Shown: positions 10,885-23,440 of the stretch, piece after piece
Layout: each line of letters begins with the position of its first letter
Numbering within the stretch: position 1 is the stretch's first letter
NCBI GenBank assembly: GCA_010093705.1
Contig: MU006089.1
Location: forward strand, 989,479-1,053,478
Source of the DNA: Patellaria atrata CBS 101060
Lineage: Eukaryota > Ascomycota > Dothideomycetes > Patellariales > Patellariaceae
Reading direction: 5' to 3'
DNA: 64,000 bases
The notes under the pieces: model-generated
What the model was told of the DNA's origin: nothing
What the model saw: only the letters and a program-made list of their open reading frames with translations
Database searches by the model: none
Program-made: the position numbers and the translations under genes

Positions 10885-12106
10885 TCAGGATATGCGCGTG
10901 ACACTTAACTTATAGTCCTTTCCACATTCAATAATTATCAGACCCTTCTGTTCGACGGATCTCTTCACCTTGTTCGATTCATATCGCGCGGTGACAATGG
11001 TCATACGCAACTGTGGTTCACCCGGCTCCTCGCCAAGAGTCTCGGATCTAGGTATGGGCGTAAACTTCCATCTTCCAAAGGCCCAGTTCAAGATATATCG
11101 CGATGGACTGGATGGTGAACCAAGCATCGAAGTCTGCTCATCTGATGACGATGGAACCTGATATGTGTGTACTACTGCCTTGATGCGGTAGACTTCTTCT
11201 TTGTTTACTTCCGAGAGGAATGAGATTAGCTTTTGGCTGTCGATGACAGAACTGTCATCAGAAGACGTTACTGCTACGGAAAGCACCTCTACTTCATTCT
11301 GATGATTATGGCCATGGTCATCCGTGTGGGATTCAGATCGACCCTGCTTATTAGCAGTCGCTTTCGCTAGTTTTGTGTCCAATCCAAACACGATCTCTTT
11401 ATTGACCCATCCACGGTCACTCTTTTCCCTGGGAGAATCAATCTCGAGATCACCAAGCTTGTCTAGAAGCGTATCATAAGCCCGATCTGATAAACTCTCC
11501 CACTTGTTGATTATGATGAGATCTGTATAACGGGCCTGTAATCGCGCTGTATAGCTGGTGTCTTCGTAACCCTTCCAGTTCTCTGCATCAATGACATTTA
11601 GCACGCCGTCGAGTACAAAGTGGCCGGCTGGGGATGCCAGACGGTTGACTTCCATCGCTAAAGTGGCGGGGAACTGAAGTCGCCGAGGTTAATTTGTTTC
11701 GGCCAAAGACGTCATTCGTAGAAGGACGGTAAATCGATAACTTACAGCGCTTCCACTGGTTTCGATAACGATTCGGTCTGGGACGACATCTCTGCGCAAT
11801 GTTTCAAGCGCATCACCTAGCTGCCCTACTAAGTTACAACATATGCAACCGTTGAGTAGTTCTTGCACGCCTGCTATGGTGTTGGAAGAGGCGAGCTGAG
11901 AATCGATGGCAACATCTCCAAACTCATTCTTTAGAAGCGCAAGTTTATAGGTACTAGGAAGCTGAGGGATCAGGTTGAGGATCAATGCTGACCAGGATGG
12001 TAAGCTTCCAAATGGTGGAGATGGGAGGTGTGAACACCTTACTGGTCTTCCCCGAGCCCAGAAATCCAGTAATGATCGTGATAGGAATGGGCGTAGGGTG
12101 TTCCAT
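10885..12106 (-). CDS. CobW/ZNG1-family metal chaperone GTPase
   Basis: GTP-dependent metal-transfer protein of the COG0523 family, whose eukaryotic ZNG1 members deliver zinc to methionine aminopeptidase 1. Three exons: 12106-12043, 11987-11746, 11673-10885 (introns 55 and 72 bases), joining in frame to 364 residues. The P-loop GFLGSGKT is at residues 14-21 (the first intron falls just after it), the metal-binding GCICCNL motif (CxCC) is at about 74-78, and the second intron splits SGSA from FPATLAMEVNRL. The switch VIDAENW and base-recognition NKWE motifs follow. A histidine-rich loop (HTDDHGHNHQ) precedes the C-terminal CobW_C domain, typical of metal buffering. Reading only unspliced frames would miss the P-loop exon. 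Confidence 0.92.
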
Positions 12107-12703
12107 TTTGCGGTCTTTGTAGGGAGTATGCGAGAGTGGTTACGATTCCGAACTTGTGATTCCAAAGAACTGTTTTTAGTCTATCCGATAATAACAGACT
12201 ATACCTAAGGTATGTACTTCTAATACAGAGTATGGACGGGGAAGTACCTTACCTTTAAGCGCTACCTTATGTAGAATATTATTTCTCCGGCCGTCGTAAT
12301 AATTTTAGCGCTTTCACGTGCGAAGACCCTTGAAATTTGACTATCCCTTGTCCCCTCACTCAACATTTCTGACAGTCCAGATCCAGATCGTCATCCTTTT
12401 GTACCTCAATGTATCTCCTCCCAACTCGAAAAACTTTTGGCATTGTATATCACTCATGTCTATTACCTCCTTTATAACATAGGCCGTGATATCGCCTACG
12501 TGTACGACCAATTAGACTGTACCTCATCTGCGAAGCCGATCTCGCCCCTCAAAACATACGTCTGCGAAACCCCTAATTCAACGTACATAGTACCCCTGCA
12601 GATCAGCCAATCTTCGTGGAAATTTATTGCAGCACACCCGGGCCGCGTGCTCTCATTGAGGCTCGTGAACGCGACTATTTAACTATCGGGCAGCTTTTCC
12701 CCT
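12107..12703. promoter_or_regulatory. Divergent intergenic region, CobW / PAQR
   Basis: About 600 bases between divergent start codons. An open frame at 12437-12682 (81 codons) has no domain. Pyrimidine-rich tracts near 12345-12420 suit fungal core promoters. No specific regulatory site is claimed. Confidence 0.4.
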
Positions 12704-14218
12704 ATGATGGCTTGTACTGTTACCTCAACTCTAATGCAACCGCACGAAGAGCCCGCCTTGGGTTCAACCTCTTCCCGCGATAACAGGTTAAACCCAAGGG
12801 AAATCCGCAGGCGGAGGCATTCCTCATTCCATCCTATTCACGTTGGATCGTGGGCTACGGATGGTGAAAATGTACAACAATTGGTTGATAGGTTTCTTGC
12901 CCAGCTCGGCCGCCGGCTGGATTTCCTTGAGACCTATGGCCACCTCAGAATCGACGCCGGTATTGAACGCGCATACAATACCCTTCATGCCGTTAGGAAA
13001 TCATGTTCCTCGGTGTCTGATACCATGCTAGACGCCGGAAAGAGGCGAGCAAACATTCTAGTGGAGACGATCGAAGGTACCTATCAAGATGCGCTGATCC
13101 GCAAAGATACCCTAGAACAGAAGGTGCGAGAAGGTGTGCGTCTCATGGACAGCATGTTAAGCCATTTTGAAACACGAGCATACGCAGTTACGGAGTCAGG
13201 TTTGGGAACGGCCGCACATGACTTTTTGGACGAGAGCTGGAGACGCATGGATGAAGGTCTAGAAAGAGCTAAGGAAGTTGTCGACGAGGGCATTGAAAAA
13301 GCACGCAGGGCAAAAGACTCCATGAAAGAGACCCTGCAGCATGCCGTCGACAGAGCACTGGAACGAGCCCGAGAACACGGCCTCATCAAGTATGAAGATC
13401 TTCCAGATCCATGGCGTGTGAATCCGCATATCCTCCGTGGTTACCGCTTCCACGAGGCCAAATTAGATTGCGTGCGTTCCGTCCTTACCTTATCGAACGA
13501 GCTCTTCAACATTTGGTCACATGCAATAGGACTCCTCATCGTCCTATCAGTTGCTTTCTACTTCTACCCTACTAGCGCCAATTTCTCGCTGTCCACCAAA
13601 TCGGACATTTGTATAGCAGCCGTTTTCTTTGCCGCCGCCGCAAAATGCTTAGTCTGTAGCACTTTGTGGCACACCATGTCTTCGATCTCAGAGGTGCGTC
13701 TCATGGAGCGCTTTGCATGCGTCGACTACACTGGCATATCCCTACTGGTTGCAACCTCAATCATGACAACTGAGTACACCGCCTTCTACTGCGAGCCTAT
13801 TAGCCGTTGGTTGTACATGCTTACGACCGCCGCCTTAGGGATCGGCGGTGTTGTGTTGCCGTGGCATCCAACCTTCAACCGCGCCGACATGGCCTGGGCT
13901 CGAGTCTCGTTCTATGTCTCACTAAGCCTTACCGGATTCCTCCCCGTGTTCCAGCTTGTGCTCACGAGGGGCCTTTTCTGGGCTGTTTACTTCTATGCTC
14001 CCATCACCAAGAGCTTGCTTGTATATATCACCGGTGCGTGCCTCTACGCGGCTAAGATTCCAGAACGATGGTGTCCGGGGATGTTCGACTATTTTGGTGG
14101 GAGTCACAATCTTTGGCATCTCGCCGTTCTCGGAGGCATACTATTCCATTACCATGCCATGCAGGATTTCTTCGCCAAGGCATTCCTCAGGGCACAAACG
14201 CAATGTTCGGTATATTAG
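12704..14218 (+). CDS. PAQR / hemolysin-III family membrane protein (AdipoR-like)
   Basis: Seven-transmembrane progestin/adiponectin-receptor family protein, 504 residues, single exon. Residues 1-225 are soluble, charged and largely helical, probably coiled coil (repeated ERAKEVVDEGIEKARRAKD-like heptads), as in the long fungal Izh3-type members. From about residue 240 the PAQR domain begins: NELFNIWSHAIG, then CSTLWHTMSS with the first zinc-type histidine, ERFACVDYTGIS, and the final PERWCPGMFDYFGGSHNLWH and FHYHAM motifs supplying the remaining histidines. About seven hydrophobic spans are visible. Yeast relatives influence zinc homeostasis and sphingolipid signalling. The neighbouring CobW metallochaperone gene is divergent, so a shared metal-responsive promoter is conceivable but unproven. 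A second ATG at 12707 directly follows the first. Confidence 0.9.
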   Translation: MMACTVTSTLMQPHEEPALGSTSSRDNRLNPREIRRRRHSSFHPIHVGSWATDGENVQQLVDRFLAQLGRRLDFLETYGHLRIDAGIERAYNTLHAVRKSCSSVSDTMLDAGKRRANILVETIEGTYQDALIRKDTLEQKVREGVRLMDSMLSHFETRAYAVTESGLGTAAHDFLDESWRRMDEGLERAKEVVDEGIEKARRAKDSMKETLQHAVDRALERAREHGLIKYEDLPDPWRVNPHILRGYRFHEAKLDCVRSVLTLSNELFNIWSHAIGLLIVLSVAFYFYPTSANFSLSTKSDICIAAVFFAAAAKCLVCSTLWHTMSSISEVRLMERFACVDYTGISLLVATSIMTTEYTAFYCEPISRWLYMLTTAALGIGGVVLPWHPTFNRADMAWARVSFYVSLSLTGFLPVFQLVLTRGLFWAVYFYAPITKSLLVYITGACLYAAKIPERWCPGMFDYFGGSHNLWHLAVLGGILFHYHAMQDFFAKAFLRAQTQCSVY

Positions 14219-14492
14219 CTTTATCTAATGAATAGACACATCTTTAATAGTGATCGGCCGGCCTATCAACTAGCCTACTAGAATTGCCCTAACTCGTCTA
14301 TTATGTTGTAGGTGACGTGAACGCTTATCACACCTTCATATATGGTGCATACTAGGAGGAGTTTTAAATGTCTACCTGGGTGCTGCCCCGCCTATTTCAT
14401 CTGGATATAACTAACCTGAGACGCTTTTCCGCATCGAAGAATCATTCATACGAAATCTATTTACAAACTACATAAAGTTATGGTATCCAAAA
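14219..14492. other. Short gap between convergent PAQR and ABC genes
   Basis: AT-rich 3' flanks of two convergent genes; nothing else seen. Confidence 0.4.
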
Positions 14493-17400
14493 CTACATTG
14501 AAGCCTTTTCGTCAAGGTTATCCTCAGACTCCACGTGATCATACTCGTCCTTTTTCAAATTCCTATATAATGATCGAAAAGCAGAAGGTCGCTCGAGCAG
14601 CGAATGTGGGCTTTCAAACTCTATCATAGAACCTGCTTCCATGACTGCTACCTTATCGAAATCCAAAATCGTGTCCAGCTTGTGCGCCACCGCAATCACG
14701 GTATGACTGGCGAACTTCTCTCGGATGACTTTCTGCATAATATCGTCTGTTTTACTGTCGATACTGTACAATCCGTTAGTATACGAAAAAGGAAAGAAAT
14801 TATGCCAAGACCTCGGGTCGATCATTCAGCAAAAGGAATTATCTTACCTGCTCGTGGCTTCATCCAAAACTAACACCGTACTTGGTCGAAGCATCGCTCG
14901 TGCGAGACAGAACAACTGCCTTTGTCCGTGTGACAAGTGGAGGTTGTCAATATCAGCATCCAAACCTCCTTTCCGTTTGATGATTTCCCACAGTTGAACC
15001 GATTTTAGCGCTGACACTATCGCCTCGTCCGCTGCTGTGCCCGTTGGGGTTGCGTTCAGTCGTACGCTCCCTTTGAGGATGTACGCATCTTGCGGTACTC
15101 CAATAAGTCTCGAGCGTACCTCATTGCGAGGAACAGTCGAGATGTCAACGCCATCCACTATGATGGATCCGCCGGCTAGTTCTAGCATGCGGAACAGCGA
15201 CAGAATCATTGAACTCTTTCCACTGTTCGAACAAAGTTAACATCGGATCTCGACATTTAGATGATTCGACTTAATTGTCATACCTTCCGGTACGCCCACA
15301 AATTCCTATTTTCTCGCCTGCACGTATGGTAAACGAGATATTTTTCACCACGGGTTCCGACACCCTATTACCAGATTAGCATCACAAATACATACGATAA
15401 AGAACGAAACGCTTACTTGTACCCGGCCGATACAGATCTGAATTCGATTGCTCCCTTTGAAGGCCATGATGGTGGGGGTGTATCATTTTCACTTTCCAAA
15501 TCCTCAGAGACGGCCTCAGCAGTAAAATTCTTGATCCTTGCGATAGCCCCGATGTGGGTTTCAAGCATAGTCCAGAAGGTGATAAGCATCTTGATACTCT
15601 GACTGAACATGATGACATTTAGCAATGCTACACCCACATAACCGGCACTAATTGTTCCACGTAGTTTTACTACTAGAACAATCAACAGTACGGCGATGGC
15701 GGCAACCATCAAGTCAAGTACTACGGTCAACCAGCGCTGAACCGAGAACAAGAGGTAGAAAGGTCTTTGCGAACGATCTAACATTTCACGGTTCTTGTCT
15801 TCGAAGTCCTGCTGCCATCCGAACGCTCTCACGGTTGCGAGTCCGTTAAGGCATTCAATAAAGTGTGAGTATAGAGGAGACTTAGCTTCCAAGTCCAAGA
15901 ACCGAAGTTGTCTTGAAGTTCGGAGGTAGAACTTCTGGATGAAATATATCGCCGTCAGACATATCGGGAAGGCGATTGCCGCATACACGGACGCGACACC
16001 GATGAGGACCATCTGTGCAATGACCAAGACGAATGTCGCAAACGTATTCAGAGCAGATATCGGTAACTCCATATCAATGAGCTGGAGATCTTGACTGAAT
16101 CTGTTGATGGTAATGCCAGTATCTGTTGTTGCGAAGAAAGAGAGAGGAGACCTTGTTGGTATTGTTAACTTGGACCATCCAGTTGCACCACGTGGATTGT
16201 ACCTACTTTAAGACTGTCGTCAAGAGTGTCCAATGGAATCGCTCCCCCGATCGAGGCACCATGGTGATAATCATCTGCCTGGACATTCGGTTAGACTTCA
16301 CCCTCGTGGAGTTTGTGAACCTGTCGAGGAACTCACCAGCAACTAACAACAAGCGATAGGATTGCTAAACCCCCTAGAAGACCGTAGATTCCGAGATAGT
16401 ATCCGAGCCTCTCGTTAGGGTCCTCCGCATTAGCAGTTGCCCACCATTTAAGCCAAATATCTGTGGTACCATATGTTAGTGTGCATCATCAGGCGAAATA
16501 GATGGAGTATACTGACTCGGGAATGAGAAACAAAATACGAAACTTGTGATTGCGAAGACGAATATGAATGTAGGGAACCAGCCAATCGATCCAACGTAGT
16601 AAATATAGATGGAAACATCTCCAGTACGTCTGTTACTTTCGGCTTTTGTTGACTCATCGGTTTCAACAAGCTTAGCGATTTCGGGCTTCACTTCGTTTAG
16701 GGTAATACTGCTGTTCGACTTCTCCATATCATCCAGGAAGGAATCGTCACGACCCTTGGATGCCTGGAGGTCGAAGCTTGAAATATAACCTCCTAGTTTG
16801 GCTAGTTCCTCGAACGTACCTTGTTCGGCAATATGGCCATCGCTCGTTAGGACTACTACATAATCTGCGTCTGGGACTCGTTTTGCTACGTCGGTGTTAG
16901 TCGCGAAATCTTCCCACCTACTACCATTACTGTTAGAACTTACTGGAAGAAGAAGCCATGATAACAGTAGAGTTGCTCCCTCGGAGCAGCCTGAACACAT
17001 CACGGAAGACACGTGACTCTGTGTCCGAGTCAAGTCCACTGAGCACATCATCAATTATAACTAGCTCCCGTTGTGCATATACTGCTCTTGCTAAAGACTG
17101 CAACACGATATATTAGTTTGGCACGGTTTTCGAAAACGCATGGGTACTTACGATTCGTTGACTTTGACCGCCACTCAACGCTATACCTTTGCTCCCAATC
17201 CAGGTATCATCTCCACGTGGTAGTTGTCGGAAATCTTCCTCCAGAGCACAAGCCCTAACGACCGAGGCATACCATACCGCGTTGAAAGGTGTGAAACCTA
17301 CAATACTCTCCTTGATCGTTCCATTCATTAACCAGGGAGTCTGATCGCAGTAAGCGACCGACAGCGAAGACACCTGGACTATGCCCTTCATGGCAGGAAT

Positions 17401-19636
17401 CTCTCCCAAAATAGCTTTGACGAGTGTCGACTTTCCACATCCCACAGGTCCAACTATCATCGTTAGCTTTCCCCTGGGTACCACGATGCTTATCTCGTGT
17501 AACAAAGGTTCCTTGTCCATATCCCAACCGAAGTTGCCATCCTGGATGACAACCGCGTCAGGATGGAACAACGAGTTCTGCTCCGATTTCTCCGTTGAAC
17601 TTTCTGTCAAATCGCTCTGACTCTTCTCCTGTGAACTCCTATAGTCGATGGTATAGTTATTCATTGGCCTTGATCGTGCATCCACACGCGGTTCAGTCTT
17701 GATGAAAGCTTCAATACGATCAAAGCAGCCAATGGCTCCCATGAACGTGGCTAATGCCATGATAAGAGAAGCGAGTGGTTCGGACAGTAAAGCGAAAAGA
17801 GACAGAGATGTGAACACTCTCGCAGTATCCAAAGTCCGAGTGCCATTGTTCTTTGCCAGGACGGAGAAGACCGCAAAAGTAAGAATAGGAGCCACAACTG
17901 GTGTTATATAAGCTATGAGAGGTCCGGTTAGTCTTAACTCGAGAATCATGTCTTAAAGTAATCTAAACATACAGATGGCCATATTCCAGATGAGAAGCTT
18001 TCTGAACTTCTTCGAAATCTGCAACTCTTCCACTCTGAGGTCATGGATGTTCTTCTGAAGAATTTCAGTGAGGCCACACATCTTCACTCCTTTCATCGCT
18101 CCGAGCATAGCAGTAGTGGCTGCTATACGTCTCTCGATAGCCTCGAGCCATAACTGTTGGCGAGCCATGACTAGACTAGTCACAATAAGAGATCCGACCA
18201 TCGAAACTGTTTACTCACGTGATTAGCGTCACGCTTTGGTTAAAACGGATATATACATACTTATCGCGACGGCAATTGGAATCAAGCAGGCCACACCAAG
18301 TTGTCTGTACAACAAATAGATAGCTAGGGCAATTTCGATGCTGTTACCATACAGTTCCGGCATTGTCTGCCAACCAGTTGCGATCCGCTCTATATCTGCG
18401 CTCATAAGTGTTAGCGAGGCGGAAGGATCTACCGACTGGATGCTCAGATCGGCCGTCTTCCGAAACAACATGGATACTAGGCCACCCCTTGCCATCGTTA
18501 TCGCTCTGTAGGTCAGGTGTTGATATTGTCCGGTGGTCACGGCCATGCCAAGATAGACGATGATGTATGCACCGATTAGACCGTATCCGATGTTCGTAGT
18601 GTGCTCATCAACAGGTTCTTGAGACAAAGAGATAGCTCGATTGATCAAGAACGGCTGGCAGAACTGGAAGCCGATAAGGCATAGTCGTGGTACCGTGATC
18701 GTGAGAATGGGCCACTTGAGAGTTCGAATAGTGGTCCAAAATAACGCGTGTGAACCCTTTTTCGAAACTTTATATACGTTAACATCATTCAACGAAATGA
18801 TATGTCAAGACAACTCACCTCTATTCCATCCGGCATGCAGCAATTTTGACAAATAAGTCGACTGAAGATGTTTATCCAGAAAATACAGGTCGTCGAGCGC
18901 CAGCAAGTTACCATAACCCCTGAGAAACAGTGGGTTCAGCCACCAGAAAAATCCTCTGCTGATAGGGCTAGCGATCGCTTCTTTCGGCTCATCTTTATAC
19001 TCTGGTTTAAGATATCGACGCTTCTCCAAGGACTCAAGCACAAGCAGCACAAATTTTACAACGGTGCTTATCGTCAATACAATTGCGTGGCTGGACATGT
19101 ACCCTTGCAGCCATAACGTCCTTGACTGCGCAATATCAAACAAAAGAGAGAAGAAAAGATATCCATTTATTATCAAGGATGGTCGCAGAGAGTGGATGTG
19201 CTCTGCGTAAGAAAGTAAGGGCAGAAGCAATGACAAGACCAAGAGCAAAGCTGCCGATGGAATCGAAACATCGGTTCGTCCTGTTTTATTCTGCGCCCAT
19301 AGGACGAGTAACGCAAGCTGAAGCGCGCTGAATATGACCCCAAATATCTGTGAGAATCTCGATGTTAGATTTCGGTATCTCTGTTCTCGATTATGTGTCC
19401 TAACATACCAACTTCGCCGTGAGTAGAATGCCTCCGGTAGCCTTCGCGGATTTTGTGAATAGGTACCATATACGAAGTGGTGCTATGAGTAAGAATACGG
19501 AGACGATCGGTACTGATAAGATACTCTGCTCGAACAGCAGGGTGAAGTCGAATCCGCCGCGACAATGTTCTGCGTAAGGACCAAAGGTGTTATCGATACG
19601 CTGGCACGACAGCGACGATGGAGAGGGCGCTGCCAT
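14493..19636 (-). CDS. ABCC-type (MRP-like) full ABC exporter
   Basis: ATP-driven exporter; the natural candidate to export the NRPS product or protect the producer. Thirteen exons on the minus strand: 19636-19409, 19347-18819, 18767-18261, 18206-17973, 17912-17152, 17097-16944, 16885-16517, 16460-16337, 16278-16207, 16151-15417, 15364-15284, 15222-14848, 14763-14493; all phases close, giving 1,479 residues, normal for the class. Order: hydrophobic TMD0, first transmembrane domain, NBD1 (Walker A GPVGCGKST, signature ALSGGQSQRI, Walker B LVIIDDVLSGLD), second transmembrane domain (TINRFSQDLQLID), NBD2 (Walker A GRTGSGKSS, signature LSHGQRQLF, Walker B VLVLDEATSS). NBD1 has aspartate in place of the catalytic glutamate, the usual ABCC asymmetry. 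The exon 7/8 join uses a GTCAGT donor and is the least certain. Transcribed away from the NRPS. Confidence 0.92.
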
Positions 19637-20896
19637 TGCTGGATGTTTCGTCGGTTGTCAGTTGTCAGTTCGAGGGAACGATGCTCAGCAGAAAGCAGCG
19701 CGCTGGGTGTGGATAAACAGGCCTCACCTGGACACGGAGAGGGCGTTCGGTGCGTTATGGAGCAGAGCCGCAGAGCCGTTCAGTTCGCCATCATCGACGT
19801 CTATGATGAGCTACTGGAAAATTCCATCGACGAGAACGGCAGTCGAAGAGAAAGTGGTCCAAGCGAATCCCTGTAGGAGATCTCGAAAACTTGGTGTGCT
19901 TAAAGAACATGCGCGTCAGGTTAAGATCGTCATCATACATGATACGTACATGGTGTAACAATACGGTTCCGTGTCGAAACTAGCACAACAGCAAGGAAAT
20001 GTGCAAAAAACTTGCTGTGCACGTTATGCCTGCTGTGGCTACCCGTGTACAGCGTGTAGCAAATTCTTTTCTACCGGCGCTGGACCGACGGTACACGGTA
20101 AATGCCACCGCGTGGCCGGCATGAGGCAATATATTACAGGAACCCAAATATAGACGCTTTGGGACTGCCGACGAGAATCACGTTACATGGGGGGACTACT
20201 GGGTGATGCTGCCAAAAGCCTGTAGGTCTGCAAGAAAAACTGCAATATAATCAAGGGAAGCCCTGAGCAGCACTGAAGCCGAGTGGAATTCGGGACGAAA
20301 GAGCTGGGTAGAGTGGATACAATTCATCAGGGAGAGCCCGTTTCCACATGCGGTATGCCGGGATGCCATCAGACATATTAAAAGGGTAATATTCGAAGAG
20401 ATTTCTAACGGCAAGTTATGGAAAGGGCAGGTTGGTATTATGGAAAAATGCTCGTATGAGCATGTATATCCGCCTGTGTGGCATCGATCTACGTCGCTAA
20501 AAGATGTGCGCCATGGGGCTAGGGGAACCCGTCGTGCGTGGCGTCAGCTGGTAAGATCCGTGGTCCCTGAGCTAATCTCGAGTTCAATTTTGTGGGGAGA
20601 AATTATTGGCTTAGATACTCCAAGCAGGCCCACCCAGCGTGCATCAAGTTGGGACTATTGGTTAAGGGGTAAGGGCATGGGAAAAAAAATACTTTTTTGA
20701 CAATTTGACAGGCAAGCGTAGGCTGCACCGCTGCTGCAAGCACCACAGGCTATGGATCTCTCTGAAACACAAAACCCTTTTTGGGGCGTTTGAGGTCGCC
20801 AGTTGTCGCTCTCCCGGGAAGCCGGCTGGAAGGCGCCATGTCTTTTGGCTGATTCGTCTCGACGACTCTGGCACTTTGGACCTCGCCGTTGTATCC

Positions 20897-20940
20897 CTGG
20901 ACCTTGCCTGGACCTTGCCTGAACCTTGCCTGCACTTCTC
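20897..20940. repeat. Short 11-base tandem repeat
   Basis: About three to four imperfect copies of an 11-base unit, CTGGACCTTGC, drifting to CTGAACCTTGC and CTGCACTTCTC. Its open frames on both strands are repeat artefacts, not genes. Confidence 0.6.
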
Positions 20941-21623
20941 TTAGACTTTCCCTGGATCCACCCTTCATGCTTCTCGGGAACCCATTTGACAGTTTTGTAC
21001 CTTCTCACAGCTTCTTAACACCTTTTACACTGCTGGCCGCCCTCGATGTTGCGGCCACTCAAGGCGCCGTGCGGAGTGCGGGGAGATCTGCGCCGGCTTT
21101 GCTCTCTCTTCGCACCAACGAGATCCCGGACATCCCCTCCCGTCCCCTTGTCGGCGCCACCCGGTCGGGTCGTTATGAATAACTTGCCATCCGCCCAATA
21201 ATGGTATTGTGATAGACCACTAGTCGACAATACAAACCCCCTAACGCCGCGAAGGGCAAAGAAGGATCAATGCTATCGAAATTCCATCGACGCTTCGCTG
21301 TCCATCAATAGCGGGAATGCCCCCACCACATACACCACATTCACACACTACTGCGGCTATGAATCCTGTCAATCTTCTGATTCCCTGTAGCAGCTCAGGG
21401 GCGGTTAGAGACTTAGAGTTCTGCTCATCGTGATCATCATGACGCTCATCTACCGCATCGGGTAGTCGAACCTGTTTGGACTATGATCAAACTGTCATAC
21501 CAAGCCACACCGCTTTCCTTCTATCCTATCCTCTATCTCTCCTTTCCGTTAGTCCCCTCAGTAGTCCCCTACGATCGTTTTCTAGGGCAAAGGGATCGAC
21601 CCTTGGACCCCTCACATCTTTTG

Positions 21624-21650
21624 TTCTTCTTCTTCTTCTTCTTCTTCTTC
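21624..21650. repeat. TTC trinucleotide microsatellite, 9 units
   Basis: Nine perfect TTC units in a pyrimidine-rich context in the ABC-NRPS divergent region. Such pyrimidine tracts are frequent in fungal promoters, but no function is claimed. Confidence 0.85.
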
Positions 21651-22022
21651 TCCCTGATCTACACGCCTTAACAACCTTATTTCAAGTCACTATTACATGG
21701 TGATTTCGACTGAGTTACACAGCTAACGATTTACTAGTCCTATAGAACTTTTCTCAATACACCACTATTATTCGACTGCAACGTTTTCTGTCAGATCGTC
21801 CCTGCTGAAGGCCGCGATCCCCTCAGATAAATAAAGGGATTCATTGGTTTATGCAGCTTAAGTCATCGCTTGCCCATGCGGCCGCTATTTTGGCTGGCAC
21901 GATCTTCGCATGGGTTTTCCAAGACTTCAGCCTCAGTATCCTTGCTCTGGCGCATGCTGAATTGACCTCGTATATGTCGATGCACACGGACCTGACATGC
22001 AAATTCTGCCTTTGGACCTGTC

Positions 22023-22762
22023 GTACAGCACAGTACCTCCCCGAAGTGTCACACTTGGCCGCTTCATCCGCTTGGAAGTCTCTACTACTGTGCTGTCAGC
22101 AAAGCAGCCGATGCTCGCGATATTCCCAATCGGTATGCCATCAATCCATTATTCTGCAAACCCACCCACGTTGATGCTCTTCGCCGTTTCGTGGAACCAC
22201 GAAACGACGTTCAACATCTTTTGGGATTTGGAACTTGTGCATTATTTACACTTTTCTGTAATGTGCTCGCCCCGAGCCAAGTTTCAGTGGCAGTGGGGCC
22301 AAGTACCGGTGGGTCAAGTTAACTACCAGAGTACCTCGAGCTCAGGACTGCTCAGTTACTTTGGTATAGTACTTTGGGCAAGCGCTACCCACTCTCGAAA
22401 TGATTCTTTTGACCGCAATCATCCCGCACCATTATACTGGTATTTATCCTTATACGTCATCAAAATTTATTCGGTTGTTCGTTTGGCCAAGGGAAAACTC
22501 TGATCTGAAAGCCTTTCTTCATGTTTTCGAACCCCACACCCTGGCTTCGGACTTTCCCATACTCGTCTTAATTTGAGACTACATTCAACCGATTGAGTCT
22601 GCACAACGGGACGTTACACTAACATCTGACTCTACGATTGCGATGGTCGTTTTGACTTCGCGGCAACCTTCTAGCGTGGCAACGCTTCGATGGAAGCTTG
22701 CACAGAAAGAAAGATGCATCTTCCCTGAAAGAGTAGCAATAGTGTCCATAGCGCCGGTCTAA
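22023..22762 (+). pseudogene. Possible gene relic (unrecognised family)
   Basis: Two coding-like segments lie in different frames. The first ends at 22,322 (TAA) and contains RDIPNRYAINPLFCKPTHVD and LLGFGTCALFTLFCNVLAP. The second opens at ATG 22,400, runs 58 codons to a TGA at 22,574, and stays open in the same frame for another 61 codons to a TAA at 22,760. Residue composition and hydrophobic spacing look protein-like, but no start, splicing scheme or intact frame joins them. I do not recognise the family. Alternatives are a short multi-intron gene that I failed to splice, or chance. Confidence 0.3.
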
Positions 22763-23023
22763 CAAACACGTCTCCCCCGGACTTTCATTCCGCCGAAATT
22801 TGGAATTCGACGTAATTGTTAAAAATAATGACGATCAAGCTGAAGGGACTATTGGAAACTTGTAAATTGTTTTCAATGACAATATATTTTCAGCCGATAA
22901 TCGTGCCTGTAAACCTGGAGGACGGTACTACTGTATTCTCCCAATTCAGGCCTTAATCAACTTAGTCACGGTCTATCTGTTGGTATGATTCGAGTTTATT
23001 CGAACTGCTGGATAAGGGTTAGA

Positions 23024-23440
23024 TTAATGATCGGCTTCTGTGCATATCCAGTTATCCACCACGGCCAGAGATTCCCGATCAAGCCAGTTGCGATACTGGC
23101 GACTTTCCAAAATGCAACCCCTTGCCGCTGTGACTTCGAGGTGCAATGCCGGCAGGGCGTCTCTATATTTCTTACTTTGCTTGAATTCAATACCTGGGAC
23201 TGCTGGACGCCACCCTGCAGGCACATCTTTACCAGATGAGTTCGAATACGCCACATCTCCTTTGGTCACGTAATCGAGCAAAGCTTCCTTGGATCGTGAT
23301 CCCCTGTATCAATATTTTCGTCTGGTACGTGCGTATGGCTGGTGAACGATCATCTGCATACCTGTTCCCAAGTCACATTATCCGAATACGGATATGTTTC
23401 GACCTCATGCCCTGTGTCGTCAATGGCTGATCTTAACAAT
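23024..23440 (-). pseudogene. Possible gene fragment upstream of NRPS
   Basis: On the minus strand a coding-like segment from about 23,440 to 23,363 (SAIDDTGHEVETYPYSDN) is followed by a possible GT/AG intron and a second open segment ending at 23,024 (GDVAYSNSSGKDVPAGWRPA, KKYRDALPALHLEVTAARGC). The intron phase I can see does not join the two best frames cleanly and no start codon is evident, so this is either a decayed gene or one with unrecognised splicing. Family unknown. Confidence 0.3.

Noticed and set aside
17953-17972. Unspliced ending of ABC exon 4
   Set aside because: A 21-base intron would be needed for the nearest acceptor; the 60-base intron 17,913-17,972 restores the SYITPVVAPILTF span in phase.
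20655-21008. Minus-strand frame of 117 codons
   Set aside because: Its protein is driven by the 11-base tandem repeat; no domain.
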